From Balaenoptera acutorostrata (Eukaryota > Chordata > Mammalia > Artiodactyla > Balaenopteridae), in the NCBI RefSeq assembly GCF_949987535.1, contig NC_080067.1, positions 63,050,405 to 63,114,404 of the forward strand: 64,000 bases of DNA, read 5' to 3'. The notes beneath the pieces are model-generated. The model did no database searches, was not told where the DNA came from, and saw nothing but the letters and a program-made list of their open reading frames with translations. Shown piece by piece: positions 1 through 44,300 of this stretch. Each line of letters starts with the position of its first letter. Position 1 is the stretch's first letter. A program made the translations under genes and the position numbers.

Positions 1-888
1 TGACTGTTTTCATATATGCTACTAAATACTGAATAATACCGTAATTGAAAAAACGTAGAGGTTTCTAAAACGTTTTCAGGTTCCTTGGTTATTCATTTGT
101 TACAGGTGTTAAGATGTTAAAGCTTAAGTCACTGGTTAGATTCTCTTTATGGAATGGTTAGCTTTGTTCGTTTCTTTGGGCAGAAAGAGGCACCCTTAAC
201 CGTGTCCACCTGTGTTACCAATGCTTGCTATTAGTCACAAGGTGGCCTGGTTAAAAAAGAGGAATCGAAGAATTGGAATTTACTATTTTCTACAAATAGA
301 AAAACAAGGCAAACTATTAATGTATTTTTTATTTGAAGTATTAGTCATTCTTTTAGTTCTGTATTTTGAAATCATAATTTACCAAATACTGCCATCTTGA
401 TCTGAAAAAGTAAATGGGAATTCTAGAGTTACCTGATTTACAGTTTACTTCTGACTGCCTGCTGCCTGATTTATATGAAGCTGTGATAATCTGTCTTGAC
501 TCCCTCACAAAGATGAGAAAAATATTTTCTGGAAAACTATGTCAGTGTGGAATGATTTGTCCTGTTAAATTGTGTGATACTATGAAATATCTCTTATTGT
601 ATTTTCCACATTAACTATATTTACTTCATAATCCTGTCCTTCCAATTTTCACCTCTATTAATATTTAGGCCCCTTTGAGCTTAAATGTTAAGAAATTTTA
701 ATTTATCCTATCACACAGTAAAATTTGAATTTTTATAAGTTCAAATTGGGAAAATTAGTGACTATATTTTGAGATTTGGTATGTTTTCTTTATGTATCTA
801 TATAAAATATGAAAGTTAAATTTATAATTTAATAATCTAAGATCAAATATTTATTCATCTATATTTCACCTTATTAATGACTTATGTT
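1..888 (+). other. PIK3CA intron 1, unique AT-rich DNA
   Basis: No gene, RNA or repeat was recognised. The short ORFs here are chance frames. Confidence 0.7.
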
Positions 889-902
889 TGTTTACCACAT
901 TT

Positions 903-1163
903 TTTTTAGTTAAGCGTTTTTTTATTAATTCATTTATTTGGCTGCGGCGGGTCTTAGTTGCGGCACGTGGGCTCTTTGTTGCGGCGCTCAGGCTTCTCTT
1001 CTGGTTGTGGCGCGCAGGCTCTAGAGTGCACGGGCTCAGTAGTTGCAGCGCGGACTTAGTTGCCCCATGGCATGTGGGATCTTAGTTCCCCAACCAGGGA
1101 TCGAACCCGTGTCCCCTGCATTGGAAGGTGGATTCTTAACTGTTGGACCACTAGGGAAGTCCC
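903..1163 (-). mobile_element. CHR-type SINE, intron 1
   Basis: tRNA-derived SINE in reverse orientation (head gggacttccc at the right). It is flanked by the 14-bp target duplication tgtttaccacattt at 889-902 and 1164-1177. Confidence 0.93.
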
Positions 1164-1231
1164 TGTTTACCACATTTGATTCTGCTGCACATTTGTTCAC
1201 ATTTATTGATAATCAAAAATCTGTCAGTAGA

Positions 1232-1622
1232 GGGACTTCCCTGGTGGTGCAGTGGTTAAGAATATGCCTGCCAATGCAGGGGACACGGGTTTGAGCCCTG
1301 GTCCGGGAAGATCCCACATGCCGCGGAGCAACTAAGCCCATGTGCCACAACTACTGAGCCTGAACTCTAAAGCCCGTGAGCCACAACTGCTGAGCCTGAG
1401 TGCCACAACTGCTGAGCCCTAGAGCCACAATTACTGAGGCTGTGTCCCACAACTACTGAAGCCCGCATGCCTAAAGCCCATGCTCCGCAACAAGAGAAGC
1501 CCATGCACCGCAACAAAGAGTACCCCCGCTCTCTGCAACTAGAGAAAGCCCACGTGCAGCAACAAAGACCCAACACAGCCAAAAATAAATAAATAAATAA
1601 ATAAATTTATTTTTTAAAAAAA
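1232..1622 (+). mobile_element. CHR-type SINE, intron 1
   Basis: Forward copy, from gggacttccctggtgg through the repeated 'gccacaactactgagcc' modules to an (aaat)n tail at 1581-1606. No clean target duplication is visible. It lies 68 bp from the previous, oppositely oriented copy, so the pair could form an inverted-repeat hairpin in RNA. Confidence 0.9.
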
Positions 1623-2863
1623 TCAGTATAAACATTGCTGACCTAGACCTTAATTGTCATTATTTTAAAAATCCATTAGCAAGACCCTTCCTAAGCCCAT
1701 CTATGGACCTCATGTTAGGGAATGCTTATGTTATATAATGCATTAAATCTCTGAAATGTATTTTCATAACACCTTTTTTATAGCACTACAAATTTAATAG
1801 TGAAAATGAATTGCATCACCTTCTAAAGGAATTTAAATTTTCTATATACTGGTCATGAGAACTTGATTTTCCAACCCGAAGTTGTTAAGGTCTGTCTGAA
1901 TCACTAAAAGAATGAGTTGAATCTGTTTTCTCATGATATGCTTGTAAAGGTTAGTGAAGGACAGCACTTTGAAAGAAATGGATAATACGCATCCTTCCAG
2001 AGCTCGTGTATATTACAGCTGTCTGTTTGGACTCACTCCAACAACAGCTCAGTGACTCTTAGAGGAAGAGAATTTTAGAGGCCCTAACTGGGGCTCAGAA
2101 TAATTGTACTGAAAGACACTTGCTTCCCATGCATAACCACTGCAGTGAAATTTGTTTAAAATGGTTTCTTATCCCTTAAATCCAATAGGTCTCTCAGTGC
2201 TTTTGATTTTCCTTTACAAGGTATCTTTGTCTATCTCTTTTCTTGCTTATTACTGTTGCTACCACTCTTTTGTTCAGGGCCTTGTTACATTTTCCCTGGG
2301 ATAATTTCAACAAATTAGTTTTCCTACTTACTCATTTATGCTGTAGGATTATAGTGACCCAAATAAAGACCCTATCCTGGAAAAGTTCACAGTCTATCAG
2401 GAAGTCAAACATGGATGTAGATAATATAATAATAACGTATTAAGGTACAATTATAGAAATACATATAGGAGGCTGGGTAACATTAAGAAAGGAAGTAATT
2501 AACTCTGGAAATAAATATTAAAGAGATTAATCAGACCATGGAATTATTGAGATTTAAATCATGTTATTTCTGTAGTAAGTGTAGAGGCAAGTTTTTGTTC
2601 TCTTGTTCTAAATAAAGATTCATTTGTAATTTTTTAAAACAACAGAAAAGTTTATTTTCTAGTTAATGAGCAAACAGATGCAGCTGAGATGCAATGGTGG
2701 CAACTGAGTTAGCCACAAAACTACTTTAATGTTTTCCTGTTGACCTATCTGAGAATGAGGGTAGAAAATATCTTGTCAACATATGTCTAAATATATATAC
2801 ATTTGTAAATGTGTCAGTGAAATCAGATAACATTTGTTAAATGTATCAGTTAAATAAAAAAAT
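1623..2863 (+). other. PIK3CA intron 1, mostly unique DNA
   Basis: Nothing firm was seen. A faint reverse L2 resemblance ('agttcacagtctatcaggaa') lies near 2385-2405. Confidence 0.6.
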
Positions 2864-3128
2864 GGGGCTTCCCTGGTGGCGCAGTGATTGAGAATCTGCC
2901 TGCCAATGCAGGGGACACGGGTTCGAGCCCTGGTCTGGGAAGATCCCACATGCCACGGAGCAACTGGGCCCGTGAGCCACAATTACTGAGCCTGCGCGTC
3001 TGGAGCCTGTGCTCCACAACAAGAGAGGCCGCGATAGTGAGAGGCCCGCGCACCGCGATGAAGAGAGGCCCCCGCTTGCCACAACTAGAGAAAGCCCTCG
3101 CACAGAAACGAAGACCCAACACAGCCAA

Positions 3129-3160
<32 letters not shown>

Positions 3161-3172
3161 AAAAAAAAAAAG
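2864..3172 (+). mobile_element. CHR-type SINE, intron 1
   Basis: Forward copy with the B-box-like ggttcgagccc at 2920-2930 and an (aaat)n tail. It carries the 'cgcgatgaagagaggcccccgc' type internal module shared with the copies at 25589, 26966 and 50609, so these belong to one subfamily. Confidence 0.92.
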
Positions 3173-4138
3173 ATCCTTAAATGTAATTGCCTCTGCAAAG
3201 TCCCTTTAAAAAAAAAAAAATGGTGTTTGTAAAACCTTTGGTCATTCAACAAACGTTTATGCAGCTTCTATGTTTGTGGGACATATATCTAGAAAATACA
3301 AGGTGCTTATTTTAGCAAATTGTGGCTGTTTGGGGTGATTAAGCTGCAATCGAGTCAGTATAGATATCCCCTAAATTTGCAAGGGTACACTTAAAAATAG
3401 CTTTCTAATTTTAATGACTTTCTGATGCAGATGTAATATTGATATTTTAGAAACAAATAACTATTTTAAACATAATATACTTCTGAAATTAAAATCTGAA
3501 TTAAAAATATATAAGATATGCTTTATGTATATTTTAAAGTAATCAAGTTAGAAAAAGTCTCTGCTGTCTTAGCCTGTGTTTATAGAGACTCATAATCCAC
3601 AGTCAACTAATAGTTTTCTGTACTCTGCCTTGGTAATATTGACTCTAGAGTATTGTACTCGATTTTGGTTGCTGCATTTTGAGATGAATATTATTAGCAA
3701 AAGAACACATCCAGTGATGGCAAAGAAGATGACAACAAACTATCTCACCTGAATTATGGTTAAAGGAATTGGGGTTAAAAAACCTAGGGAAAATTCTAAT
3801 CTCTGTCAATGTGTGAAGAGATAGAGAAGGCAGAACTGTTGGAATAAAGAAGTTTAGGAATAACAACCTTTAGGAATAACTTTAGAAGTGCTTCACAAAA
3901 ACTTCTACATCAGATAGTGAGCTCCTAACACTGAAAATATTTAAGTGACTTATGAGATACTTGAGCATTTCAAGATTTTAACTTCACTGGCTTAAAATTA
4001 ATGTCTTTGTTTTTGTTTTCAAAGTACTTAGATTGAAAGTATAGGGTTGTGGTTGAAAAGGCAGGGTTGGGATGACTTATTAGCCAGTGTGCATTTAGAA
4101 AATTCTCCAGTTGCTATCAAGTAATTCTGATACCTTTT
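3173..4138 (+). other. PIK3CA intron 1, unique DNA
   Basis: Apart from an A-run at 3207-3220, nothing was recognised. Confidence 0.6.
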
Positions 4139-4360
4139 CAGAGGTAGCAAACTTTTTCTGTAAAAAGCCAGATAGTAAATATTTTAGGTTTTGCAGGCCA
4201 CATGGTCTCTGTAGCACCTGCTCAACTCTACTGTTGTAGTGCAAAAGCATCGTTGACAATACGTAAACACGGTTTGTTGGCTGTGTTCCAATTAAACTTT
4301 ATTTACAAAAGCAGGTGGTGAGTTGGATTTGGCCTGTGGGCCATAGTTTGACAACCCTTG
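4139..4360 (+). mobile_element. MER20-like hAT-Charlie element, intron 1
   Basis: 'aactttttctgtaaaaagcc', 'attttaggttttgcaggcca' and the end 'ttggcctgtgggccatagtt' match the MER20 family (from memory). Confidence 0.8.
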
Positions 4361-5779
4361 CCTTGATGAAATCGGGAAATAACATTCTAATATAAATGGA
4401 GAAAGGCTTTCAATTTAGGAGTTAAAAACAAATTGTCAAAATGTCATTGTCTTTTTGGGCTGAAAGAGTGCACACTAAGTGTTCAAAATACTGAACTGCC
4501 CATTGAAGTAAGAAACCTTTCACTATAAAAGTCAAGTGACAGTGGAGAGTCTGAGACTATTTTCTACTGTTCATTTCTGCTGCATATTTTGTCCTTAAAG
4601 GTGTGTTTACTCCTGCTGAGCAATATCATCCATCCCGCATGGACTGCTAATGCAGACAGACCCAACTCCTACCAAGACATAAATGCAGGTTCAGGCCTTC
4701 TAAGAACAAAAAAGACTTTCAGTGCCTCCTGCCTAAGCACAGTAATTTTTAACAGTAATTTTAATACCAGAACAAGGAAGTAAACAGAAGTCTCTGATCA
4801 GCAAGGTATCTGTTACATGTTTTGTTCTAACCTCATAAAGCAGAGGTTCTCATATCATTTGGTCTGTTGGCCTTTAGCTAATAGGCTGTTAGAAAATGAT
4901 GGTCAAATGTGCATGCTGACTAGAAATGAATAACAGAAGAACAGGAGGCTACTCTCATAAGGCAGTCTGGCCACAGCTGAGAAGTGACCATTGACTGCTA
5001 GAAAACCACGGGGTGAGAGCGTTTTTAAATCACAGTCTCCAACCTGGGGTCATTGGTTTTAGGGTCAGAAATACCCTCAGACTCCTCAGTAATACTGAAA
5101 AGCTTTGCTATCTTGTGTTTTAGTATAGCACAGCAATTCATTTTATAATGAGGACTGTAATTCACCAAGAAAAGGGTAAGTTGTGAAATATATTTATATA
5201 TACTCTTTTAGGAAAACAGAACTGCCCCAGTTGAAATAACTTATTAGATATATTTAAAAATTAGGATAAGCAAAACCAATTTATTTCCTAACAGTTCTGA
5301 ATAATTGTGATTTGTCAGTATGTGACTATTTAGTCCTGGCATTCTGAACTCAAAAGCCCAATAGAGTAGTTCCTTGACTCTTAAAGTGTTTTCTTTTTAG
5401 CAAATACGTTTTTGTCGCCTCAGACCTCCAAATTGCATAGATTCATATTTTAAATATTAATCTTAGAGTGATTTATCCCCCTCTACTGCTTTTCAAATAA
5501 GTTTTTCTTTGTAAATAGGTTATGCCCTTAAGTTTGGATAATTCCACCTTCTTTATCAACATTTAATTTTTTCTATAGTGTAAAGGCCGTTTATTTAAAA
5601 CGTTATATACTCTGATTTCTTAACTTTAGGAATTTTCCTCCAAATTTGGGAAATTGAGAAGATTAAGTTTTTACACCTTGGTTTAATGTTTATTTGATTA
5701 TATCCTATACTTAAAAACAAATTTTTTAAGAAATCTGAATTTAAAAATCATGAAAAATATGTCATGTCATTCTCATGTT
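4361..5779 (+). other. PIK3CA intron 1, unique DNA
   Basis: Nothing was recognised with confidence. 4845-5110 may be a decayed DNA-transposon piece ('gcagaggttctcatatcatt'). Confidence 0.55.
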
Positions 5780-6312
5780 CAAAATACTTCAGAGACTCCC
5801 TTTTACTTAGAGTGTACTACATAAAATTCAAACTCCTTAAAATGGAGTCTGCCCACCTTTCTGGCCCCTGCCTACCTCTCACCCCTCCTTCTTTATCACG
5901 TATCCTACCTATTCTCATGCACTTCAAGTAATAAAAACAACTTGTATTGCTGGTAAAAGGTGCATTCTTTCATGGTCTGTGACTTTGCACACATACTCTT
6001 GTGGCAGTCTAAAACACCCTTCTCATCTAGCTCTCCCATGTCCAAGCCACCTCTTCTCTGCAAAATCCCTACTAATCTGTAATACTCAGACTTTACCTCT
6101 GTGATGCCTTCCCTAGCCTCCTCAGGCAGTTGGAGATTTCCTGTGACTTTTCCAAAGTTCATATTCTGTCTTATAACAATTTTCCATTGTTAAAGTTGTT
6201 CCTGTGTCTTGTCTTTCCCCAGTAAACTCAACAACCAAAGAGAAAGCATCTATTTACCATTGTTTTCATACTATTTAACCTAGAACCTGGCACAAGCAAG
6301 TATTTCTCCAAA
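5780..6312 (+). repeat. L2 LINE fragment, intron 1
   Basis: The L2-like 3' region is recognised by 'attcaaactccttaaaatgg', 'tctggcccctgcctacctct' and 'cctagaacctggcacaagc'. Degraded. The minus-strand ORF here is a shadow. Confidence 0.65.
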
Positions 6313-6654
6313 AAGGAGGATTCCTCACACCTAAGCCATAAATAGCTGTACCAATTAAATAGGGATACTAGGGGTTTGGGGAACTAGAAGCAGCTGCAAA
6401 AGTACCAGCATCTGAGCCACATTCTAAACTCATCTGTGAGCCTTGCAATACCAGTGCTACCTTCAAGTTTCAGCACTTGACACTGGCGCTGCTTTATGAA
6501 GCTGAAGCTCCTTATTTACTTGCCTCCCTCTGTAAAAGAACCCAAGCCCCTTTTTCCCATCCCTAACTGATGCCAGTCCTGAATAATTCATAATAGCTTG
6601 AAAAGATAATATGGGTATACTTAACAGGTTTATTAATAATATTTAACATTTTTG

Positions 6655-6905
6655 AGTGCTTACAGTGTGCCAGTCTCTTTGCTTACATGTTTTTCATATA
6701 TTACCTCATCTAATACCACAGTCTGATGAAGTATATGCCATTATCCCAACTTAACAAATTGGGGCAGGGGGCGGCAGGGGTGGGGAGTGATATAAGGTGC
6801 CGTGAGATGAATTAAACTGCTCAAGGCCATACAACTGTTAACTAAGGCAGACAGAATGTGAATCCAGTATAACTTCAGAGCCCATTCTCTTATTTACCAC
6901 CAGTG
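6655..6905 (-). repeat. MIR SINE, intron 1
   Basis: Reverse MIR: 'agtgcttacagtgtgccagt', 'attacctcatctaatacc' and 'gtgaatccagtata'. A G-rich stretch (6764-6787) interrupts it. Confidence 0.72.
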
Positions 6906-6954
6906 AATATTCCTGCCATAACTGAAGTCCAAATAGCAGCATGGTTATAATGTA

Positions 6955-7130
6955 CACTTTGAAATCATCTAGACCTGTATTCAAAATCCATATCTAACAT
7001 TTACTGGTGGCAACTTACTTCTCTGACCTTCGGTTTTCTCATATGTGAAATGGTTATTACCTACACCAAAAGGGTTATTGCCTGCATAAGTGCAAGATAT
7101 ATACTAAATACTAAGTGTTAGCTCCATTTG
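6955..7130 (+). repeat. MIR SINE, intron 1
   Basis: Forward MIR core: 'gcaacttacttctctgacct' and 'ggttttctcatatgtgaaat'. Confidence 0.68.
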
Positions 7131-8039
7131 CCTCTTCTACACTTCTGTTCTTGTGAGCTCTGAGGGAATGGTTTGAACAGAATAAGGCCTGGCAGAAGAA
7201 GACAAAGTTAGCTTCCTCTTTCTTCTGTATAGTACTACCAGAGTGTCGACTAGTGCCTGCCTTCCAGGATCGCCAAGTGTCTTATAGCTGTGATTGAATT
7301 TATTCTCTTAATGAGAAGGGCATGTCTTGAGTATTTACTAGTTGTTAATTGCCCATAAATATACTATAGTAGAATAAGGATTAGAATCAGTGATCTCCTG
7401 TTGTACTAGACTTCTCTTTTGCTAATTCTTAGGAAACATATGGGACTCTGGGGGTTGTTATTTATTATATATAAAATAGTTGCCTACATGATTCCGTAAC
7501 ATAGATCAGTTAGTGCCATTCAACAAAGAAAACTATAAACACAGCTGCTGTTTTAGTGTGGTTTGTGGTTTGGTTTTGTTTCTGTTTGAACTTTTTTGTG
7601 CAGGCAGATCATCATTTAAAAGTAGTCATTTGGCATTTTCCCTTGCATTCTTCAAATTTTTTTGTATGTTTTTAAAAAGCTTAGCTTAAGTCACTTTATA
7701 ATTATGCACTCAGATTGACCCATCTGGTCTTTTTGCTAGCCAATGAATTTTCTTTAAAAATATAGAAAATAGGATAATTAGATTTTAAATCCTATAACTT
7801 CAGTGAGTCCCTTTTATAAATTTGAAGAAAATATTTTCAAGTATTAAAAAATAATTTTTTATTCCTTATTGTTTTTCAATTGATTTCTGTATTTCCAGAG
7901 GTAGGGAGAGGGCTTGAAATTTCTCCTATTTCTACTCCTCACCTCCTTCATATGTTATAACTCTGAAGCATACCATAAACACTTGTTTGCAACTGAGAAT
8001 GGGTACAGCAGAAATGTGTGATAAAAATAGGTCCTATTG
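7131..8039 (+). other. PIK3CA intron 1, unique DNA
   Basis: AT-rich. Nothing was recognised. Confidence 0.6.
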
Positions 8040-8610
8040 TTCTCTCTAGGTTGCACTGGCTGTGAGGAGAAAGATGGATTGTAGGGGGCAAATGTAGATG
8101 TAGTAAGACCATTTAGGCCTTTGCAGTGGTCCAGACAAGAAATAGTAGTGGCCTGACCCAAGGTACTAAGAGATTCAGGATATGGAATTAACGGAATTTG
8201 TTGATGGATTAGATGTTGGCGAGTATGACATAAAGGAGTCAGAGATAGGTTTCTGGATTAGATATATCATGCTCCTCACCTCTTTCTCACTGTGTTTGTT
8301 CAACTTCTGCTTATCCCTAAAGAATTTAGTTTGTATGTTACCTCCTATGGAAAACTTTCCCACTCCAACTTCCATTAAGTTAGGTGACCACTCTATGTGC
8401 TTTTATAGCACCTGGCACTTAATGAGAACATTTTTTTTCTGTTTTGTACCTGTGAATTTATTACCCCACACCCATATACACATAACCTTCACACTCTTGA
8501 CTTTGTCTTGTGAGGGCAAGGGCCACGCCTGTCTTACTTATCATCATATTCCCAGCACCTAACATGGTCCTGGGGACAACACCAATACATTTTTGGTGAA
8601 TAAACAAAGT
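8040..8610. repeat. L2-related fragments, intron 1
   Basis: The left part ('gcagtggtccagacaagaaa') resembles L2 in reverse. The right part ('agcacctaacatggtcctgg' then 'ggtgaataaacaaa') resembles an L2 3' end in forward orientation. The 126-codon plus-strand ORF across this repeat has no recognisable homology. Confidence 0.55.
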
Positions 8611-9800
8611 GTTATTTATAGCTATTGTCTACAGTGCCTGATAGAGTAATTGAATACGTAAGTTATCTGGGCTCTTTTTTGATTCATTCCTCTTGCTTAA
8701 CTTTTATTTCTTTTTTATTTTCTTAATATCTCAGACCTTATTTTTTCTTATATCTTTACAGTTTAGCTTACTGAATAAAAGAAAATATAAACAGCAAGAA
8801 ATAAAATTTTGCTTTGTGGGTTTTGACAGTATCTTCCAAAGGAATCCCTAAGGTTGTTGACATCTAAAATAAGTGAGGGCTTCAGATTATAATAATACTT
8901 AATATTTTTCAAAATATTATAAGTGCTTAACACAGTTTGTTGGAACATTATACTGACAAAAAGAGTAATTGGATGTGTAGATCAGTTCATTTCAATCAGA
9001 AGTATTAGCGCTGGGTTATTTGATAAAGGGGATGGATCATTGCAAATTCATCATCATATCTCAAGGAAAATGCATTGATGACACTTTACATTATAGTGAA
9101 TATATAACTAAATTATACTTAAAAGCTTATTATACTTAAGCTTTATACTTAAGTAAATTTAATTATACTTAAAATACTTAGATATGGTCTAAGATATCAC
9201 TTAGACAATAATCAATACAAAAAAGGAAATTACAACGATTTTTCTTTCTTTTCTTAAGAAAGAAAAAAAGACTAAGCTATGTAAATTCTAGTTACCACAG
9301 GGTGGAGGTAGGGGTGTAAAAGGAAAAGGATTTGACTTCTCTAGCCTTTACTTTACTCATCTTTAAAATAAAAACTTTACTCATCTTTAAAATAAAAACA
9401 ATGGACCCATGATCTAAAAGAGCCTTTCCAGCCCAAATTCTGTTGCTCCATAAAATAGAAAAGAATGATATATTATGGGAATTTTGGTTTCAGTTGCAAC
9501 TTACTATTTATTCTCTCCATAGCCCCAGCTCTGTCTTGATAAGAACTGACTTTAAAAATCCATTCAAATAAAACTTTTTTTATTGAATGAATTTATTAAA
9601 TACAAGTGATTTTTTTTCTAATTTCTGCTTTGGAATCAATTCTTTTAACCTAATTAGGAGCAACAATCTAAGATAAATTGTAATTACTTACCCTAATCAT
9701 TTCAAACTACAGAAAATGAATTTTTGCATTTAGTAATGCCATAAATGTATTCTTCGATGGTTGTTTCTCTTTTAACATATGTTTTCTTCCTTTGGTTTAG
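8611..9800 (+). other. PIK3CA intron 1, end, up to exon 2 acceptor
   Basis: AT-rich unique DNA with the small tandem repeats noted separately. The T-rich tract tttcttcctttggtttag serves the exon 2 acceptor. Confidence 0.65.
9350..9400 (+). repeat. Tandem duplication of about 23 bp, intron 1
   Basis: 'actttactcatctttaaaat' followed by 'aaaa' occurs twice head to tail. Just upstream (9105-9185) short 'tatacttaa' units recur in AT-rich DNA. Confidence 0.85.
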
Positions 9801-41398
<31,598 letters not shown>

Positions 41399-44300
41399 AA
41401 TGATTAAGAAACTGAAAGCTCAGTATCTGGATTCTATACTGCACTGTTAATAACTGTCAACAGGCAAAGACTGATTGCATAGGAATTGCACAATCCATGA
41501 ACAGCATTAGAATTTACAACAGGAACAGAAATAAAATACTATATAATTTAAATAATGTAAACGCAAACAGGGTTCGATAGCACTAAACTAGTTCATTTCA
41601 AAATTAAGCTTTAGAATAATGCGCAATTTCATGTTATGCCTTAAGTCCAAAAAAGGTAAACTTTAAAGATTGTTTGTATCTTTTTTTAAAAAACAAAACA
41701 AAACAAAAAAAAAACCCAAAATATATAGAAATGATGGAGAAGGAAAAAGAATGATGTTCTTTTTTTGTCTTGCAAATGTTTTATGTTTTGAAATGTGGAC
41801 ACAACAAAATCTATTATTGCATTAGGTCCAAGTAAACTGGAGTTTGATGTTAAATTACACTAAGATTGGAAAATAATGAAAATTTTTATTTTTCCATTGC
41901 TGTTCAACTTATAGTTTGAAGTGGGTTTTTGACTCCTTGTTTGATGAAGAAAAATGCTTGGGGTGTAAGGGACTCTTGAGATTTCATCAGAGACTTTTCC
42001 TTTTTAATAAATCAAACCTTTTGATGATTTGGGGTCTTATCTGCAAAGTTTGGGAAGCAGTCACAAATGAGACCTGTTATAAGGTGGTGTTTTGGGGTTT
42101 TTCTTCTGGACAGTATTTACAAGAATCTGATTCTTATTTCCCAGGGAAATTCTGGGCTCCCACAAAGTAAATAATCATCATAGAGAAAGAACGAGCAGGA
42201 ATAATTCTTGCTCCAGAATTGTACAGTATTCACCTTAGATTGATTTTTTTTCTCCTTTTGCAATGAATTGAATACATTTTTCATGCATGTGTTCCAGAAA
42301 ATAGAAGTGAGTATTAATGTTATTAAAAAGATTATTTTTTTTATTAAAGGCTATTTATATTATAGAAACTATCATTAATATATATTCTTTATTTACATGA
42401 TCTGTCCCATAGTCATGCATTGTTTTGCACCCCAAATTTTTTATCGTTTGTAGCAGCATGGTCAGCTTTTCTCTTGATCTGTGGGTGAGGCTCAGGCACT
42501 ATCCCATTTATACCAATGACTAGTGTATAACTACTTAAGGAAAACAGATGAAAGTTCCTCCTCTTTCCTTTTATTTTCTTCTGTTTTCACTTGAATCCCC
42601 CATCTTCCATCCTCTCTTATAGTTGAGAATGCCTCAACCATATGAAATTGGTTACCAAAATTAACACAATTTAGACTATCTTCCTGATTGCTTAACCCCT
42701 CTACCAAGGTATGTTCATGAATAATACTTTGTAATAGGGGGAATAGAAACCATGAACTTTTTACCTTTTTAGGCTATTTATTCAATATCTCCATAATAAA
42801 ATTAGGGCCTTAAACCATTTTAAGATCATGTCCCATTTCCGAGTTGTCAGGGCTCACTCTCCGACTTTATTAAATTGCATTTGAGCACAGGATACATTCT
42901 TAAACATTTTGAAAAACATTAACCCAAGATGTAGGGGCTAAGGCTAGTTATCACTCTACAATCTGATATTTTACTCAGTAATTGAAATGAATGATTAATG
43001 CCCTAGGACATAGCTTTAGCAAATGTCCAGGTGCCACACCAGAAAAAGTGCAATAATTTACTGACAGTTTTCTAGACTAGGCATATTATTGGAGTACAAC
43101 TTTATGAAGAGTGCACATTTTATACAGCATCACTTAAAAAATATTCATTTATGAAATCAGTTACCTATAGTAGAAGTCTTGAATAGTGAATGGGACTCTA
43201 ATACAAATACTCTTAATATTTGACTATTTTAGAACCCTTAAAGGGCATAATTATTGGAGATTTAGGTACCTCACTAAAGCATGTACATAATATTGCCAAC
43301 AAGAAAAATAAATTTGGGAACTTATTTAGGGAACTTACTTCCCTAAACTGTCTTAGAATAGTTAAGAAGAATTTAAACCTTGTTTTAAGCAGGAGACCAG
43401 ATAGATTCTTTTGCAGATATAGATTTCATAACGTTAAAATTTCATGATTAACAATTTGTGTCTTTTAGATTTATTCAGTTAATACATACTAACATCCCAG
43501 TATTTTCTATATCAGGGATTAATTACAGGAAAACTCAGTGAAATGGTACAAATCTGAAGCTTTGATGGTGGAAACTGAAGTTTTTAACAGAGAACTGTGT
43601 TTTACTGAGTGCCAAAAAAGCTTTGAGCTTCCTTGCACAGAGTTTATACAATTTTTGCATTTTTCACATCAGTCCAGATAGTCCCCCTTGCCCTAGGACC
43701 TCTCCACCATTAAAACACAAGCCACATAACTTATTTTATCATTTACGTTTATTTTTAAGTTATTACAACCAAATTAATTCCATTTGAAGAAATGTAGACA
43801 AATTCTATAAAGAATATACATTAAATGAACTAGCTAAATGCAAAGTACATTTCAAACAAATCCAAGCAGAGTTTATGTAAACAACCTTAAAAATAAGGGA
43901 AAAGGGATAGGTAGTACTCAGAAGGCAAGGAACCAGAAATTGAATTAAATGCTACGGGGGGTGACTAGGATATGTTTCAAGTCAGTGATAATATAGCTAC
44001 TTCCAGGTACTTCAGTATCAGAGATCAGTTCCAGTTGGTCAGTTCCTGTGGCTGACCATCCTTGTCATTGAATGTGGTATAACTGAGTATTGGCTCAACA
44101 ATTTCATCTGGTCACTTGAGCAATATTTCCTTCAATGACTATTTTGGAGAAAAGAAGAAAAGCAGGTTTAAAGAAAATAAAACCTAATTTAAACACATTC
44201 TAGCAAGAAATAATCAACTATTTGAAAATCATGCTTTAACTTTTTATCATTCTCAGCTATATAAAATCATTTATTTTGAAGATTTTTAGAATGCTGTTAA

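Noticed and set aside
2920..2935. tRNA-like B-box (ggttcgagccc) in the SINE heads
   Set aside because: These are the tRNA-derived heads of SINEs. No complete cloverleaf is present, so no tRNA genes were called.
8182..8562. 126-codon plus-strand ORF in intron 1
   Set aside because: It runs through L2-derived sequence, has no recognisable domain, and lacks splice or promoter context.
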